Shown: positions 49,043-58,849 of the stretch, piece after piece
Layout of the letters: every line of letters begins with the position of its first letter
How positions within the stretch are numbered: the first letter of the stretch is position 1
Assembly (NCBI GenBank): GCA_020048985.1
Contig: JAIFLR010000016.1
Coordinates: 1 to 64,000, forward strand
Length of the DNA stretch: 64,000 nucleotides
From: Halobacteriovorax sp.
Lineage (GTDB): Bacteria > Bdellovibrionota > Bacteriovoracia > Bacteriovoracales > Bacteriovoracaceae
Reading direction: 5' to 3'
Made by a program: the position numbers and the translations under genes
Notes under the pieces: generated by a model
Seen by the model: only the letters and a program-made list of their open reading frames with translations
What the model was told of the DNA's origin: nothing
Databases searched by the model: none

Positions 49043-49718
49043 AAAGTTCCTTACTCACTACTTTAGGAATTGAGACCACAGTAACCACAGTTTCACCAAT
49101 TAGCTTAAATGAGCCCTCATAGCGGCCGAGATAACCCTTAAGCTTGGGGTTAGAGCTCTTTAGCTCAAGTTCGAACAGTCCTTTATCGGAAACTAATTTG
49201 ATCAACTTAACTTCTTTAAAATCAATAAATGTCCGTGCCAATGGAAACAAGGCCTTATAGAGGGCTTCTTTAGCTGAAAAGAGGATGGTGATGTCCGTTT
49301 GGTAGTCAGCTCCAGCGATCATGAGGAGCTCTTCTTCAGTGGCGATGACCCTCTCAATCTCTTGTGCCAGCCCGATTTTCATCAATTCCTCGGCATCAAT
49401 GCCAATGGATGAAATTTCATCTGAAACGGAAACACAGCTGATCGCCATCTGTTTGCTATGGGTGATGCTTCCCAAAATACCTTCAGGCCAAATGGGCTCA
49501 CGAGTAGGAGCAGCAGGTAATTGGGAAAGATCATAACCAACGACTTTGGAAGCCTGGAAGGCACAATAGCGTCCAGCAATAAACTCTTGCTGACGTGTCT
49601 GCGCCACGTTCTTCATTCCATCTGGAAGCCAATTAGAAAAGCTTTTCTCTAATTGAGAATCAAATGGAAGTGGAGCTCCGAAAACCGAAACTCCGTGAAT
49701 GTTGAAATCAATCAGCAT
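49029..49718 (-). CDS. 4'-phosphopantetheinyl transferase, Sfp/EntD type
   Basis: 'GSITHSKQMAISCVS...SIGIDAEELMK...ILFSAKEALYKALFPLA'; 14-nt overlap with the hybrid NRPS-PKS gene. Confidence 0.93.
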   Translation of the reverse strand: MLIDFNIHGVSVFGAPLPFDSQLEKSFSNWLPDGMKNVAQTRQQEFIAGRYCAFQASKVVGYDLSQLPAAPTREPIWPEGILGSITHSKQMAISCVSVSDEISSIGIDAEELMKIGLAQEIERVIATEEELLMIAGADYQTDITILFSAKEALYKALFPLARTFIDFKEVKLIKLVSDKGLFELELKSSNPKLKGYLGRYEGSFKLIGETVVTVVSIPKVVSKELYVHS

Positions 49719-49725
49719 ACAGTTC

Positions 49726-50742
49726 CTAAAATGCGATGATTAGAAAGGCAATCGTAGTTAACATAGTTGCAAATTGAGTCGCTCTTTCCCAAATTTTATC
49801 TGCAACAGTGCTTCTCTCAGCATTGAGCATGATTGTGTCGCCCGGTTTAATCACAGGAATGGTATTCATTGCAGTCAGATTAAAATTGATTCTCTCTAAC
49901 CCCTTAGAGCCTTTTCTGATAACAAACGCTTCCTGATAACCAACATTGGGAATAACTCCTCCCCTCTTGCTTAAATAATAGAAAATATTGGCATCTTCCT
50001 TATAAAGACTTTTGCCAGGATTTGCGACTCCACCAATGACTTCAACTGTTGCTGCAATTTGGGCCGTATCGTCCTCGTTAGAAAGATTGATAAAAACAGT
50101 GTCTCCACCTGTCCAAGTAAAGGAAGTCCCTAATACGTTATTTTCATAATATTGGTTCAAGCTAACTGAATAAGAGACTGATTGTTGTCTGATAGAAACC
50201 ATAAAAAAGTCTTGTTTAATATTTCCTGCTAAGCCTCCAGCACTATCAATAATTTTATCAATCGATTCTTTTCTTTTCACAAGGTACATACCAGATTTTT
50301 TTACAAAACCTCTTACATCAACCCAATAGTCTTTGCTCACTAGATTGAATGAAACGTTTTGTGCCCCCCTTTGAAAAAAGGAAGTGTAAGCTTCGTGAAC
50401 TTTTTTTCTAAGTTCTTCGTACGTTAATCCAGTGGTGACTATTTTGACCCCATAAGGAAGTTTTAAAAGTCCATCAAACTGGACTCTGAAAGTGCCTTGA
50501 AGTTTTCCATCGGTGGGGTGACTTATAGAAAATAAAAACCCGGGTGCAATTAAATTTTCTGTTTCTTCAAATTGCGGAATATCTTTAATTTCACGAAGAT
50601 CGGAAGGAGCGGATGATCTGACTTTATTAGCAGCAACATCGTTGAGCTTTTCATATGGGGGATTATTTCCGTGATTGGAAGTTGAGCATCCAGTGACCAT
50701 AAAGAGCCCGAAAACAAACGCAAACATCAAGCATCGAAACAT
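49726..50742 (-). CDS. Wza-like polysaccharide export lipoprotein (SLBB-type)
   Basis: Lipobox 'FMVTGCS'; 'APGFLFSISHPTDGKLQGTFRVQFDGLLKLPYGVKIVTTGLTYEELRKKVHEAYTSFF'; SLBB-like 'VDVRGFVKKSGMYLVKRKESIDKIIDSAGGL'. ORF opens at 50790. Confidence 0.85.
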   Translation of the reverse strand: MFRCLMFAFVFGLFMVTGCSTSNHGNNPPYEKLNDVAANKVRSSAPSDLREIKDIPQFEETENLIAPGFLFSISHPTDGKLQGTFRVQFDGLLKLPYGVKIVTTGLTYEELRKKVHEAYTSFFQRGAQNVSFNLVSKDYWVDVRGFVKKSGMYLVKRKESIDKIIDSAGGLAGNIKQDFFMVSIRQQSVSYSVSLNQYYENNVLGTSFTWTGGDTVFINLSNEDDTAQIAATVEVIGGVANPGKSLYKEDANIFYYLSKRGGVIPNVGYQEAFVIRKGSKGLERINFNLTAMNTIPVIKPGDTIMLNAERSTVADKIWERATQFATMLTTIAFLIIAF

Positions 50743-50878
50743 GTGTCTTTCCCCGGTTAAACTGATTTTGATCAATAATAAACTAAACAATAAAAATAAA
50801 GTTTTATTACTTTAGAAGTGTGAAATTTGGACAGGCTATAACTACAAGGGGATAGAAGTCTGGTAGATATGCCTCAAC

Positions 50879-51991
50879 ATGAAATTAAGAATTCTCCATT
50901 TAACACAGTTCCTAGGGGTAGGAGGACTTGAGAAAGTCCTTTTTCTCCTTATAAATGAACAACTTAAAGCGGGTCACGAGGTTGAACTAGTGGTCTATGA
51001 TTACGAGCAGTCTTGGGTAGAGTACTTCCGACAGCAGGGAATAAAAGTGGATACAACCTTCATGAAGAGCAAAGGTTATGATCACAAACTCTTAAAATAC
51101 ATCTCGCATAAGGCGAAAAACTTCGATGTGGTTCATACCCATGATCTAAATCCCCATATGTATGCTGCTCCAGTGAAATTTTTACATGGTTTAATAGGGA
51201 AAGCATTTCCACGGCTAGTCCATACTGCCCACGGGATGGACCATTTACACAAACGCCCAATAACAAAACTCTATGAAAAGATTTGCTCATATTCCACGGA
51301 CATCACGATTGGTGTTAGCACCGCCGTGTGCGACTACTATTACGATTTAGGCGTAACAAAAAAGAAAATTGCAAATATAAATAATGGAACTCTGGTTTTA
51401 GAGGCACCTGCTTCAAGTGTTCGAGCTGCCAGAGAAAACCTCAGGTCAAATCTGGGACTATCTTTCGAGACGCCGATATGGACCAGTGTCGCAAGAATTG
51501 TTCCCTTAAAAGATCAGCTATTAATTTGCGAGGTCGCGAAGCTATTTCCCGAAATGTGCTTTTTACTTGTAGGCCCCTCAGGAGATGACAATTACTGGAA
51601 CCAACTTCAAGAAATAAGGCCAGCAAACGTTCATATGCTAGGGGCCCGCTCCGACATTAGTGAAATACTCATGGGGTCTGATTATTTTATTTCAGCCTCA
51701 AGACACGAAGGTATTCCCGTTTCAGTTCTTGAAGCAGGAGCGCTAAGAATTCCCTGTTTGCTTTCCGATATTCCAGGCCACCAGGTTTTGCAAGAAGGAT
51801 CTAATGAAAAAGTCGCTTTGTATTTTAAACCTGCAGACCTGAACGACCTAGCCGAAAAAGTGAAAAGTGCCATAGGGAACAAAACACTTACCGACTCGAT
51901 TGGTTCGGCCCTCCATCAGCACGTAAAAGAAAATTTCTCCTCAACCACAATGTATAAACGCTACCTCGATGCGTATTTGGGTCGACCATGA
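50879..51991 (+). CDS. GT4-family glycosyltransferase
   Basis: 'LGVGGLEKVLFLLINEQLKAGHEVELVVYD...ISASRHEGIPVSVLEAGALRIPCLLSDIPGH'. Confidence 0.93.
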   Translation: MKLRILHLTQFLGVGGLEKVLFLLINEQLKAGHEVELVVYDYEQSWVEYFRQQGIKVDTTFMKSKGYDHKLLKYISHKAKNFDVVHTHDLNPHMYAAPVKFLHGLIGKAFPRLVHTAHGMDHLHKRPITKLYEKICSYSTDITIGVSTAVCDYYYDLGVTKKKIANINNGTLVLEAPASSVRAARENLRSNLGLSFETPIWTSVARIVPLKDQLLICEVAKLFPEMCFLLVGPSGDDNYWNQLQEIRPANVHMLGARSDISEILMGSDYFISASRHEGIPVSVLEAGALRIPCLLSDIPGHQVLQEGSNEKVALYFKPADLNDLAEKVKSAIGNKTLTDSIGSALHQHVKENFSSTTMYKRYLDAYLGRP

Positions 51992-53082
51992 TCCCAAAAA
52001 AAGTAATCTTCCTATTTACGCCTGGCCCCATCGGCGGTGCAGAGAAAATTGTTCTCAATGGCGTCAAAGCACTCAGAGCAGAAAATATTGATGTGTCGCT
52101 TTGGATTATAAAAGAAGAGAGGGTCCCAGAAGTTGCCAATGCATTTATACAAATATTGAAGGAGCAAAACGTCCAATCGAGAGTTTTTTCATCTCAAAGT
52201 ATTTTCGATCCTAGGCTCCTGCGTTCTCTGAAAAAATCAATGGAACTTGAACGAGCAACAATTATTCATGCTCATGGATTCAAAGCTGCATTTTATGCTC
52301 ATTTCACAGCACCTCAAAGTGCTAAACTTATCATCACTCACCACGGAAAAACTGGACACACTTTTAAAGTTAAGCTTTATGAATTTATAGAGACGCAAAT
52401 CATGAAGAGGGCAAAGGCTGTAATTGCCGTGTCACAAGACATGAAAAGAATGCTTTCAACCTCCGGAATAAGCACCAAGAAAATAACGGTGGTAGAAAAC
52501 TTTCTCACGACAGAGGTTGTTACAATAAAAAACTCGCAAGTCCCCCCAGTAAAACTCCTATTCGTGGGAAGACTTTCACCTGAGAAGGGATGTTCTGTAT
52601 TAATTGATTCACTAGCTTCTTTAGATTCCAAAACATTCCATCTCACCATTTTGGGTAACGGTGTTGAGATGAATATGCTTCAGGCCAAGGTAGATTCACT
52701 CCAGCTGAAAGAAATGGTCTCTTTTGTAGGTTTCAAAAACAATGTAGCGGAATATATGGCCAATAGTGATGCGTTAGTGATGCCCTCATTTCGCGAGGGG
52801 CAGCCTTTGGCACTAATAGAAGCCTGTTGTATGGGACTTCCTATTGTTGCTTCTAACGTCGGAGGGATACCTGAATTAGTCATTGAAAATAAAAATGGTT
52901 ACTTATTTGAAGCCGGGAATGCTTCCGAACTTTCGATTAAGCTAAATTTGCTGCCACAGAATTTAAAAGCTTTAAAAGAGACCGCGTCTGAGATGAAGGT
53001 TAAATCATTCGAGCGGTTTTCAAGTCGTACATGGGCCCAAAACACCATCAAAGTTTATGATATTGCCTTAAGCCAATTATAA
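51988..53082 (+). CDS. GT4-family glycosyltransferase
   Basis: 'TPGPIGGAEKIVLNGVKALRAENI...LFVGRLSPEKGCSVLIDSL...VMPSFREGQPLALIEACCMGLPIVASNVGGIPELV'; 4-nt coupling with the upstream gene. Confidence 0.93.
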   Translation: MIPKKVIFLFTPGPIGGAEKIVLNGVKALRAENIDVSLWIIKEERVPEVANAFIQILKEQNVQSRVFSSQSIFDPRLLRSLKKSMELERATIIHAHGFKAAFYAHFTAPQSAKLIITHHGKTGHTFKVKLYEFIETQIMKRAKAVIAVSQDMKRMLSTSGISTKKITVVENFLTTEVVTIKNSQVPPVKLLFVGRLSPEKGCSVLIDSLASLDSKTFHLTILGNGVEMNMLQAKVDSLQLKEMVSFVGFKNNVAEYMANSDALVMPSFREGQPLALIEACCMGLPIVASNVGGIPELVIENKNGYLFEAGNASELSIKLNLLPQNLKALKETASEMKVKSFERFSSRTWAQNTIKVYDIALSQL

Positions 53083-54326
53083 AACTTTGTTCCAATATTT
53101 TTTTCATCAAATTTAGCTGCGACTACTGCCCTCGATAAATTGAGTTGATCCTGCTGAACTTTATCAAGCTGAATTGAAGAAAGTATTTTAATCCATTCCT
53201 CTTTTGTTTCAGCGTTGATGTAGTCACTTTCTGCTAGATCAGCACCCTGCACACCCATCTTTGTGCTGATTAGTCGCCTTCCGAGGGCAAAAGCCTCTAC
53301 TACTTTTATGCGCGTGCCCGAGCCGTATGTGATTGGAACAATCGTGAAATGACAATCTTCGTAAGCATCCTTAATGGTCTTAACAAAGCCTGCCACCTCA
53401 ATACCTTTTAGATGCTGATATTTTTTGACCCATTCAATATTTCCTGAACCAACAATTTTCAGAACGGCCTCTGGTCTATTACTAATCACAGAAGGCCAAA
53501 CTTCTTTCAGAACCCATTCAAGAGCATCGCGATTAGGTGGCCAATCCAGTCTGCCAATAAAGAGAAATTTCACTCCCGGTATCAGGCATGCTTCGAGAGG
53601 CCGATCAAAATTAAGACCCAGAGGAATGAGTTCACATTTTGTAGTAGTGATCTTTTTAATTTCAACCATATCTTCTTGGGCAATCGCCGCTATTGCATAA
53701 CTATAATCAATAATAGCTTTCTCAAATTTCTCGACCAACTTAGATTGAAAATAAAGGATCAGCTTGAGAAGGGGTGATTTTTTTTCCTTATAGGCCTTCT
53801 TCCATAAATCAACTTCTAGGTTATGTGCCCTATAAATGACCCTGGAAGTTTTGAATGAGGGGTGTAGAGCCCCTTTTGACATCAAGGCAGCACCTAAATG
53901 GAGACCATCTAACAAAATATAATCATATTTCTGAGATTCAATAATACTTCGTACTTTTTCTTGGAGTCCCTTATCAGAAAATGAAGAAAATGTTAAAGGG
54001 GTAAAAGTTTTAAAGAGAAACTGTCTGAGATAATACAACTTCTTAGGCAACCCACTTTCTGGTAGAGGTCTTGGAACAATAAAAACGTTCTTTACCGCCC
54101 AGCTTTTCTTCATTAATTCAGGTTCGGTCTTTTCGGCCAATTGCGGAAGACACAAGACATCCACATCGGCGCCAGCAGCTACTGTGTTTCGAATCAAACT
54201 GTCAGTTGCAACTCTAGCCCCGTCGGTCACAGGGAATGTCCACTTGGGAATCATCCACAAAATTTTCAGCGGAGTTTGGTTATGTTGCATCTTAGTCTTT
54301 TTTGAGAACAAAAATGACAACACCAC
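53055..54326 (-). CDS. Glycosyltransferase (GT4-like)
   Basis: 'GVKFLFIGRLDWPPNRDALEWVLKEVWPSVISNRPEAVLKIVGSGN...TIVPITYGSGTRIKVVEAFALGRRLISTKMGVQGAD'. Confidence 0.9.
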   Translation of the reverse strand: MVLSFLFSKKTKMQHNQTPLKILWMIPKWTFPVTDGARVATDSLIRNTVAAGADVDVLCLPQLAEKTEPELMKKSWAVKNVFIVPRPLPESGLPKKLYYLRQFLFKTFTPLTFSSFSDKGLQEKVRSIIESQKYDYILLDGLHLGAALMSKGALHPSFKTSRVIYRAHNLEVDLWKKAYKEKKSPLLKLILYFQSKLVEKFEKAIIDYSYAIAAIAQEDMVEIKKITTTKCELIPLGLNFDRPLEACLIPGVKFLFIGRLDWPPNRDALEWVLKEVWPSVISNRPEAVLKIVGSGNIEWVKKYQHLKGIEVAGFVKTIKDAYEDCHFTIVPITYGSGTRIKVVEAFALGRRLISTKMGVQGADLAESDYINAETKEEWIKILSSIQLDKVQQDQLNLSRAVVAAKFDEKNIGTKFYNWLKAIS

Positions 54327-55101
54327 CGAGGTATTTGAGTGCCGGGATTTTATTCATGAGGAATAAATCAATTTTTTCTAGCGTCGATGGCTGAGGGTCG
54401 CTACCTTCTCTAAAAAACTTATCAAACCGAGCAAACAAGAAATATCTTTTTAAAATGGTTTGAGGGAATATTTTCAGAATGGTCTCAATGTCGTTCTGAT
54501 TCAATTTTCTCTCATCTTCGGTAATATGGAGGTCAAATGACTTCTTTTTCGGGGCAAATAATTTAACTATCCAAGTATTTCGGATCAAATCGAGAAGAGG
54601 AACCTCCAGAGGCTCTCTGAAAACAGCGACTCCACCCGACTTAAGGACCCTTTTACATTCAGTAACAGATTTTTCTATATCAACGTGGTGAAGAATATCG
54701 ATTCCTGCAATGAAGTCAAAGTGATTGTTAGGATAAGGCAGCACTTCTGCTGGAGCGACTTGGAAATGACCTTGTCCAGAAAAGCCATTTTTCTCAAAGA
54801 CTAAATGGGAGACAGCAACATTAGATTCACTAATATCGAAGCCTTCTACTTTATATCCAATTTTAGCAAATCTAAGGGCGTTGTCACCTGGGCCGGAACC
54901 AAAATCTAACATGAGAGCATTCGGCTTAAAACTATCAGCTGCGAGGTGGTAAACTGCCCAGTATGAATTCCAAGGCCGCTTCTCAGTCGAGACGACGGGC
55001 GAGAAATCAATTTTTCGATTTAAATCAAAACTTCCGGCGTATTGATCATAATACTCTTTTTCACGCTTTTGACGTTCTGTAAGGTCTACCACGGAAGACA
55101 T
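54292..55101 (-). CDS. SAM-dependent methyltransferase
   Basis: 'ALMLDFGSGPGDNALRFAKIGYKVEGFDISESNVAVSHLVFEKNG...FDFIAGIDILHHVDIEKSVTECKRVLKSGGVAVFREP'. The ATG at 55101 lies just after the GT2 stop. Confidence 0.9.
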   Translation of the reverse strand: MSSVVDLTERQKREKEYYDQYAGSFDLNRKIDFSPVVSTEKRPWNSYWAVYHLAADSFKPNALMLDFGSGPGDNALRFAKIGYKVEGFDISESNVAVSHLVFEKNGFSGQGHFQVAPAEVLPYPNNHFDFIAGIDILHHVDIEKSVTECKRVLKSGGVAVFREPLEVPLLDLIRNTWIVKLFAPKKKSFDLHITEDERKLNQNDIETILKIFPQTILKRYFLFARFDKFFREGSDPQPSTLEKIDLFLMNKIPALKYLGGVVIFVLKKD

Positions 55102-55102
55102 T

Positions 55103-56254
55103 TTATCCCTCTCTCTGTGTTTCCCAAGTTGATTCCAAATTGCTGGTAATAGTTTTAACCAATGCGACAAGTGAGGCCGCATTCAAAATAAGAAAATACA
55201 ATGGAATAGCTGCTAATCGGTTGTGAATGCCATTTTTCTCAAGTGCGTAAGCACATAAGGCAATAAAATAGAACAAGAACTGCAGCACAAGTAAGACAAC
55301 GGCGAAAACGTTTTGAGGATCGGCCCAAACTGCATAGTTGTTAATTACAAAAAGTGAAATAATAAAAACAGGAATTAACCAACGAAGAATCTTGTGGCTA
55401 ATCAATTGAAAGAATGGAATCGGGTAGGCCACAGGATTAAGAATTTTTCTAGCATGTAGCATCCCAGTCATACCGCCACGGATGACTCTAACTCTCATAT
55501 TCCATTCATTTGCCACTTTTTTAGTTGTATCTTCAAAGCACAAAGCTTCTTCTTCATAAACGACTCTAAATCCCTTCATAACCAGCATTAAAGGACCCGT
55601 AAAATCTTCGATTATATTCTCTGGAAGCGGAGTATAGAGCTCCTTACGAAAGGCAGTCACGCACCCAACAGATCCAGTAAGTGTTCCCATTGAAGTTTGA
55701 GCTTTTTTAATCGTGGATTCATATTTCCAATAAAGCTTCTGCCCAGTCCCCATTTGTGTATTAGTCGAATCTCTATAGATCAAATGCCCTGTAACCATAC
55801 CAACTTTGGGATCGGCGAAATTGCGAACCATTTTCTGAACGGTGTCTTCTTTATACGTAGTGGTTGCGTCTGAGAATATGATGATCTCGCCTTCAATTGC
55901 GGCCATGGCAACATTTCTTGCCTCGGTTTTCCCAACACGTCCCTCAACTCTAAAAAGCTCTACACCTTTTGCAGCATATGATTTAACAATTTCATCAGTG
56001 CCATCAGTTGAACCGTCACTAACGACAATAATTCTGAATTTTTCTTTGGGATAATTGAGATTCAAAGTTTCTTCAATTTTCTGAGCGATACCTTTTTCTT
56101 CATTATAGGCAGCAATCAACATCGTTACGTGTGGCTGGATATCATTTTTATGAACTTTACGACGGATAAGTTTACCCAGAAGAATAACGGCAACAAAGTA
56201 ACCAAAATAGGTATAAAGAACAATTAAAATCAAATTTACCAGAATTGTACTCAT
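55103..56254 (-). CDS. GT2-family membrane glycosyltransferase
   Basis: 'VTMLIAAYNEEKGIAQKIEETLNLNYPKEKFRIIVVSDGSTDGTDEIV...IIFSDATTTYKEDTVQKMV' plus C-terminal TM segments. Confidence 0.93.
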   Translation of the reverse strand: MSTILVNLILIVLYTYFGYFVAVILLGKLIRRKVHKNDIQPHVTMLIAAYNEEKGIAQKIEETLNLNYPKEKFRIIVVSDGSTDGTDEIVKSYAAKGVELFRVEGRVGKTEARNVAMAAIEGEIIIFSDATTTYKEDTVQKMVRNFADPKVGMVTGHLIYRDSTNTQMGTGQKLYWKYESTIKKAQTSMGTLTGSVGCVTAFRKELYTPLPENIIEDFTGPLMLVMKGFRVVYEEEALCFEDTTKKVANEWNMRVRVIRGGMTGMLHARKILNPVAYPIPFFQLISHKILRWLIPVFIISLFVINNYAVWADPQNVFAVVLLVLQFLFYFIALCAYALEKNGIHNRLAAIPLYFLILNAASLVALVKTITSNLESTWETQREG

Positions 56255-57687
56255 GCAAAACCTCGGGAGTATTTTTGACCATTATTTATATGATAATGAG
56301 TAATAACTAAAGCCAATAAGATATATGGGTAAAGAAGATAGGTATGTGAAAGAAAAGTTATGGCCATTCCATAACCGGCAATCCCTAAAAGATACTCTGG
56401 TTGCTCAATTCGAATTTTCCAAGCGGCGAAAGCACCGTAGAGCCAGAGACTGGCAAATAAGAAAAGAGCCGTAAAGCCGCCCTCGCCTAGCGCAAGTACC
56501 CAAGATGAATGGGCCGTCATGTGTTCTTTTTCTGATCCAACGTTTCCATCAGGAGCGTAGGCTGGAAGATTTCGTGGAAATCCCCAGAAGCCAACTCCAA
56601 AGACTGGATTTCTAATGGCCATATTAAGACCAGCTTTCCAAAATAAAATACGGTTAGATGTAGACCCCTCTACATCCTCAGCATCCCTATTCATCATTTT
56701 AAAAGCACCCAGAGTCCCAACTAAACCAAAGGCTATCGCCAGTCCCAGGATTTTTTTATTCTTTATTTTGATTAAAGTATAGGCTCCGAAGATGGCGAAA
56801 ATTCCTAAGAGGGCCCCGCGTGACTGAGATTGCCAAACCAGGTAGACCATAGCGCCTAGCCCAGCGAGGGAAAACAGCCAATTAAAAGGCCGGAGACCCG
56901 TTTTGAGAATGAAAAATATGGTAAATGGGATTGCAAGCACAACAATTGCAGCAATATCATTGGAGTTTGAAAGTATTCCAACGCTTTCTAGTCTCTCGCT
57001 TGCATCTTCAACAATAGTTGGGAGTTCCATCATGCTAGATTTATAAAAGCTGACAAAACACTTCTCTAAAATTGCCAAAACCAAAACGGCCTTAACAGGC
57101 AGGATATCCTGAGTTGTATCAAGTCCATTTTGAATAAGAATAAAGAGAATAACACCCTTACTAAAGATTTCTGAAAACTGAAACATCGCTTCATCCGCGT
57201 GATTGGATAAAAATCCAGACATAAAAATCCAGACCGAAAATGCCAGGAGCAGAAATGTGCCCAAGTTAAAGCGGAAGTAGAACTGTTTTTTAAATAATTT
57301 ATGGGCAAATAAGCTGAGAAAAGCGAGATATGAAACATCTCGAGGCATTGAAGACATCATCTGATTGTCATAGCTTTCCCAAGGTCTTGATAATAAGAGG
57401 TAAACCAAAAAGCTAATCGCATACTTGGGATGGATAATCGAAAACATCACCAGCATGCTGAATTCAATGGCGAGAAACATACCTCTCGTTTCCCAAGCGT
57501 CCATCAGAAGAAAGAAAACACCTACAGTAAAAGCTCCAAGAAAAAGAACCACCAATCTTCTCGACTCCAAACTAGCTGTTTTTTTTAATTCTGGAAGATC
57601 CATGACCAAAAAGAATGAGAACGCGCAAATAACAAGCGCGAAAAAGAACTGATGAGAATTTAAAACCAACTGATTAAATTCTAACAA
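56251..57687 (-). CDS. O-antigen ligase/polymerase-like membrane protein
   Basis: Multiple TM segments; 'QSQSRGALLGIFAIFGAY...NRILFWKAGLNMAIRNPVFGVGFWGFPRNLP...TAHSSWVLALGEGGFTALFLF' typical of the Wzy_C family. Confidence 0.88.
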   Translation of the reverse strand: MLEFNQLVLNSHQFFFALVICAFSFFLVMDLPELKKTASLESRRLVVLFLGAFTVGVFFLLMDAWETRGMFLAIEFSMLVMFSIIHPKYAISFLVYLLLSRPWESYDNQMMSSMPRDVSYLAFLSLFAHKLFKKQFYFRFNLGTFLLLAFSVWIFMSGFLSNHADEAMFQFSEIFSKGVILFILIQNGLDTTQDILPVKAVLVLAILEKCFVSFYKSSMMELPTIVEDASERLESVGILSNSNDIAAIVVLAIPFTIFFILKTGLRPFNWLFSLAGLGAMVYLVWQSQSRGALLGIFAIFGAYTLIKIKNKKILGLAIAFGLVGTLGAFKMMNRDAEDVEGSTSNRILFWKAGLNMAIRNPVFGVGFWGFPRNLPAYAPDGNVGSEKEHMTAHSSWVLALGEGGFTALFLFASLWLYGAFAAWKIRIEQPEYLLGIAGYGMAITFLSHTYLLYPYILLALVITHYHINNGQKYSRGFA

Positions 57688-57688
57688 A

Positions 57689-58849
57689 CTAGCCTCGTAG
57701 TGTACTAATCTCAGGATTATCGCGTTTTAAAGCAGGTCCAGAGCTAACCTCATTCATTTTAGGCAAGACACCTAAAACAAAAGTGCCCAACTTCTCAGCT
57801 TCAAGTGCCAGCTGCTCATCTTTTGAAGGAACAATAATTTCGCTAATAAAGACATAAATAAAAGAGATCACAAGACCAAGAATAAATCCCAAACTAGCAA
57901 AAAGTCTTTTTTTAGGCCAAATAGGAGCAGTGGGGAGTTGAGGCGTTTTGATCAGTCCAATGTAGTTTTGAAGAGATTTCTTTTCAATCTCCAAAGCAAT
58001 ATTAAAGTCGTGATATTTTGCATAAAACTTACTGGAAAGTTGCTCTGAAACTATTTTATCATGAGTCATGCTCATCGGTAGATCCACCGCTGAATCGTCC
58101 TTAGACATATCAAATTCTTTCAACCAAGAATTTATTGTTTTCTGTCTCTGTTTCAAGTTCAACATGATCGGGTGATTCGTACTATACTGCTTTGAGAGAG
58201 CAGCAATACTAGTGTTCACTTTTACTAACTCTTCTTTTAAGACATCAGGGGATTTCGAAGCAAGGGTCTTATCCGATCCCTTTTGGGTAAATTTCTGAGA
58301 AGCATTGAATGAGTTGAGCTTTCTGATCATTACTTCTTTAACAAGTTCAATTGTGCTGATACGTTTTCCAACAATATGGTCCTTAACTTGTCTGAGTGTT
58401 CTTTCAGTAATTTCTTTAGCAATATAAGGATCAGAATGTGAGAATGAAATCTGATAACTCTGTCCACCAGTAGAAAAATAAGAAAATTTGTCTCTTAGTG
58501 CCTGACGCTCTTTAGCTATTTCGCGATCATCTTTGGTTTCAGAATACATTTTATATCTCTTACCAAGATCATCAATAAACTCATCGCTTATAGCTTCTTT
58601 AACCATAGAATCAATGGCAAATCTCATTTCTGGGATGTTGTATACATCAGGAATAACACCAGAGATAAGTGGGTTCTGGAAATATTTAGAATACACATTA
58701 ATTTCGAACGTAGAAGTATATTGCTTACTAATCCAGAAAGTAAGCTGAAAACAAAAAGCCACAGTTAAAACACAAATCAAAACTATTCGATTTCTGTACT
58801 TACTAATCGTTTTAATTAAGTCTCGAAAAAAAATCTTGTCAGAATTCAT
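57689..58849 (-). CDS. Wzz/GumC-type chain length determinant
   Basis: N-terminal TM and periplasmic coiled coil; 'APIWPKKRLFASLGFILGLVISFIYVFISE' C-terminal TM with Pro-rich motif. Confidence 0.85.
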   Translation of the reverse strand: MNSDKIFFRDLIKTISKYRNRIVLICVLTVAFCFQLTFWISKQYTSTFEINVYSKYFQNPLISGVIPDVYNIPEMRFAIDSMVKEAISDEFIDDLGKRYKMYSETKDDREIAKERQALRDKFSYFSTGGQSYQISFSHSDPYIAKEITERTLRQVKDHIVGKRISTIELVKEVMIRKLNSFNASQKFTQKGSDKTLASKSPDVLKEELVKVNTSIAALSKQYSTNHPIMLNLKQRQKTINSWLKEFDMSKDDSAVDLPMSMTHDKIVSEQLSSKFYAKYHDFNIALEIEKKSLQNYIGLIKTPQLPTAPIWPKKRLFASLGFILGLVISFIYVFISEIIVPSKDEQLALEAEKLGTFVLGVLPKMNEVSSGPALKRDNPEISTLRG

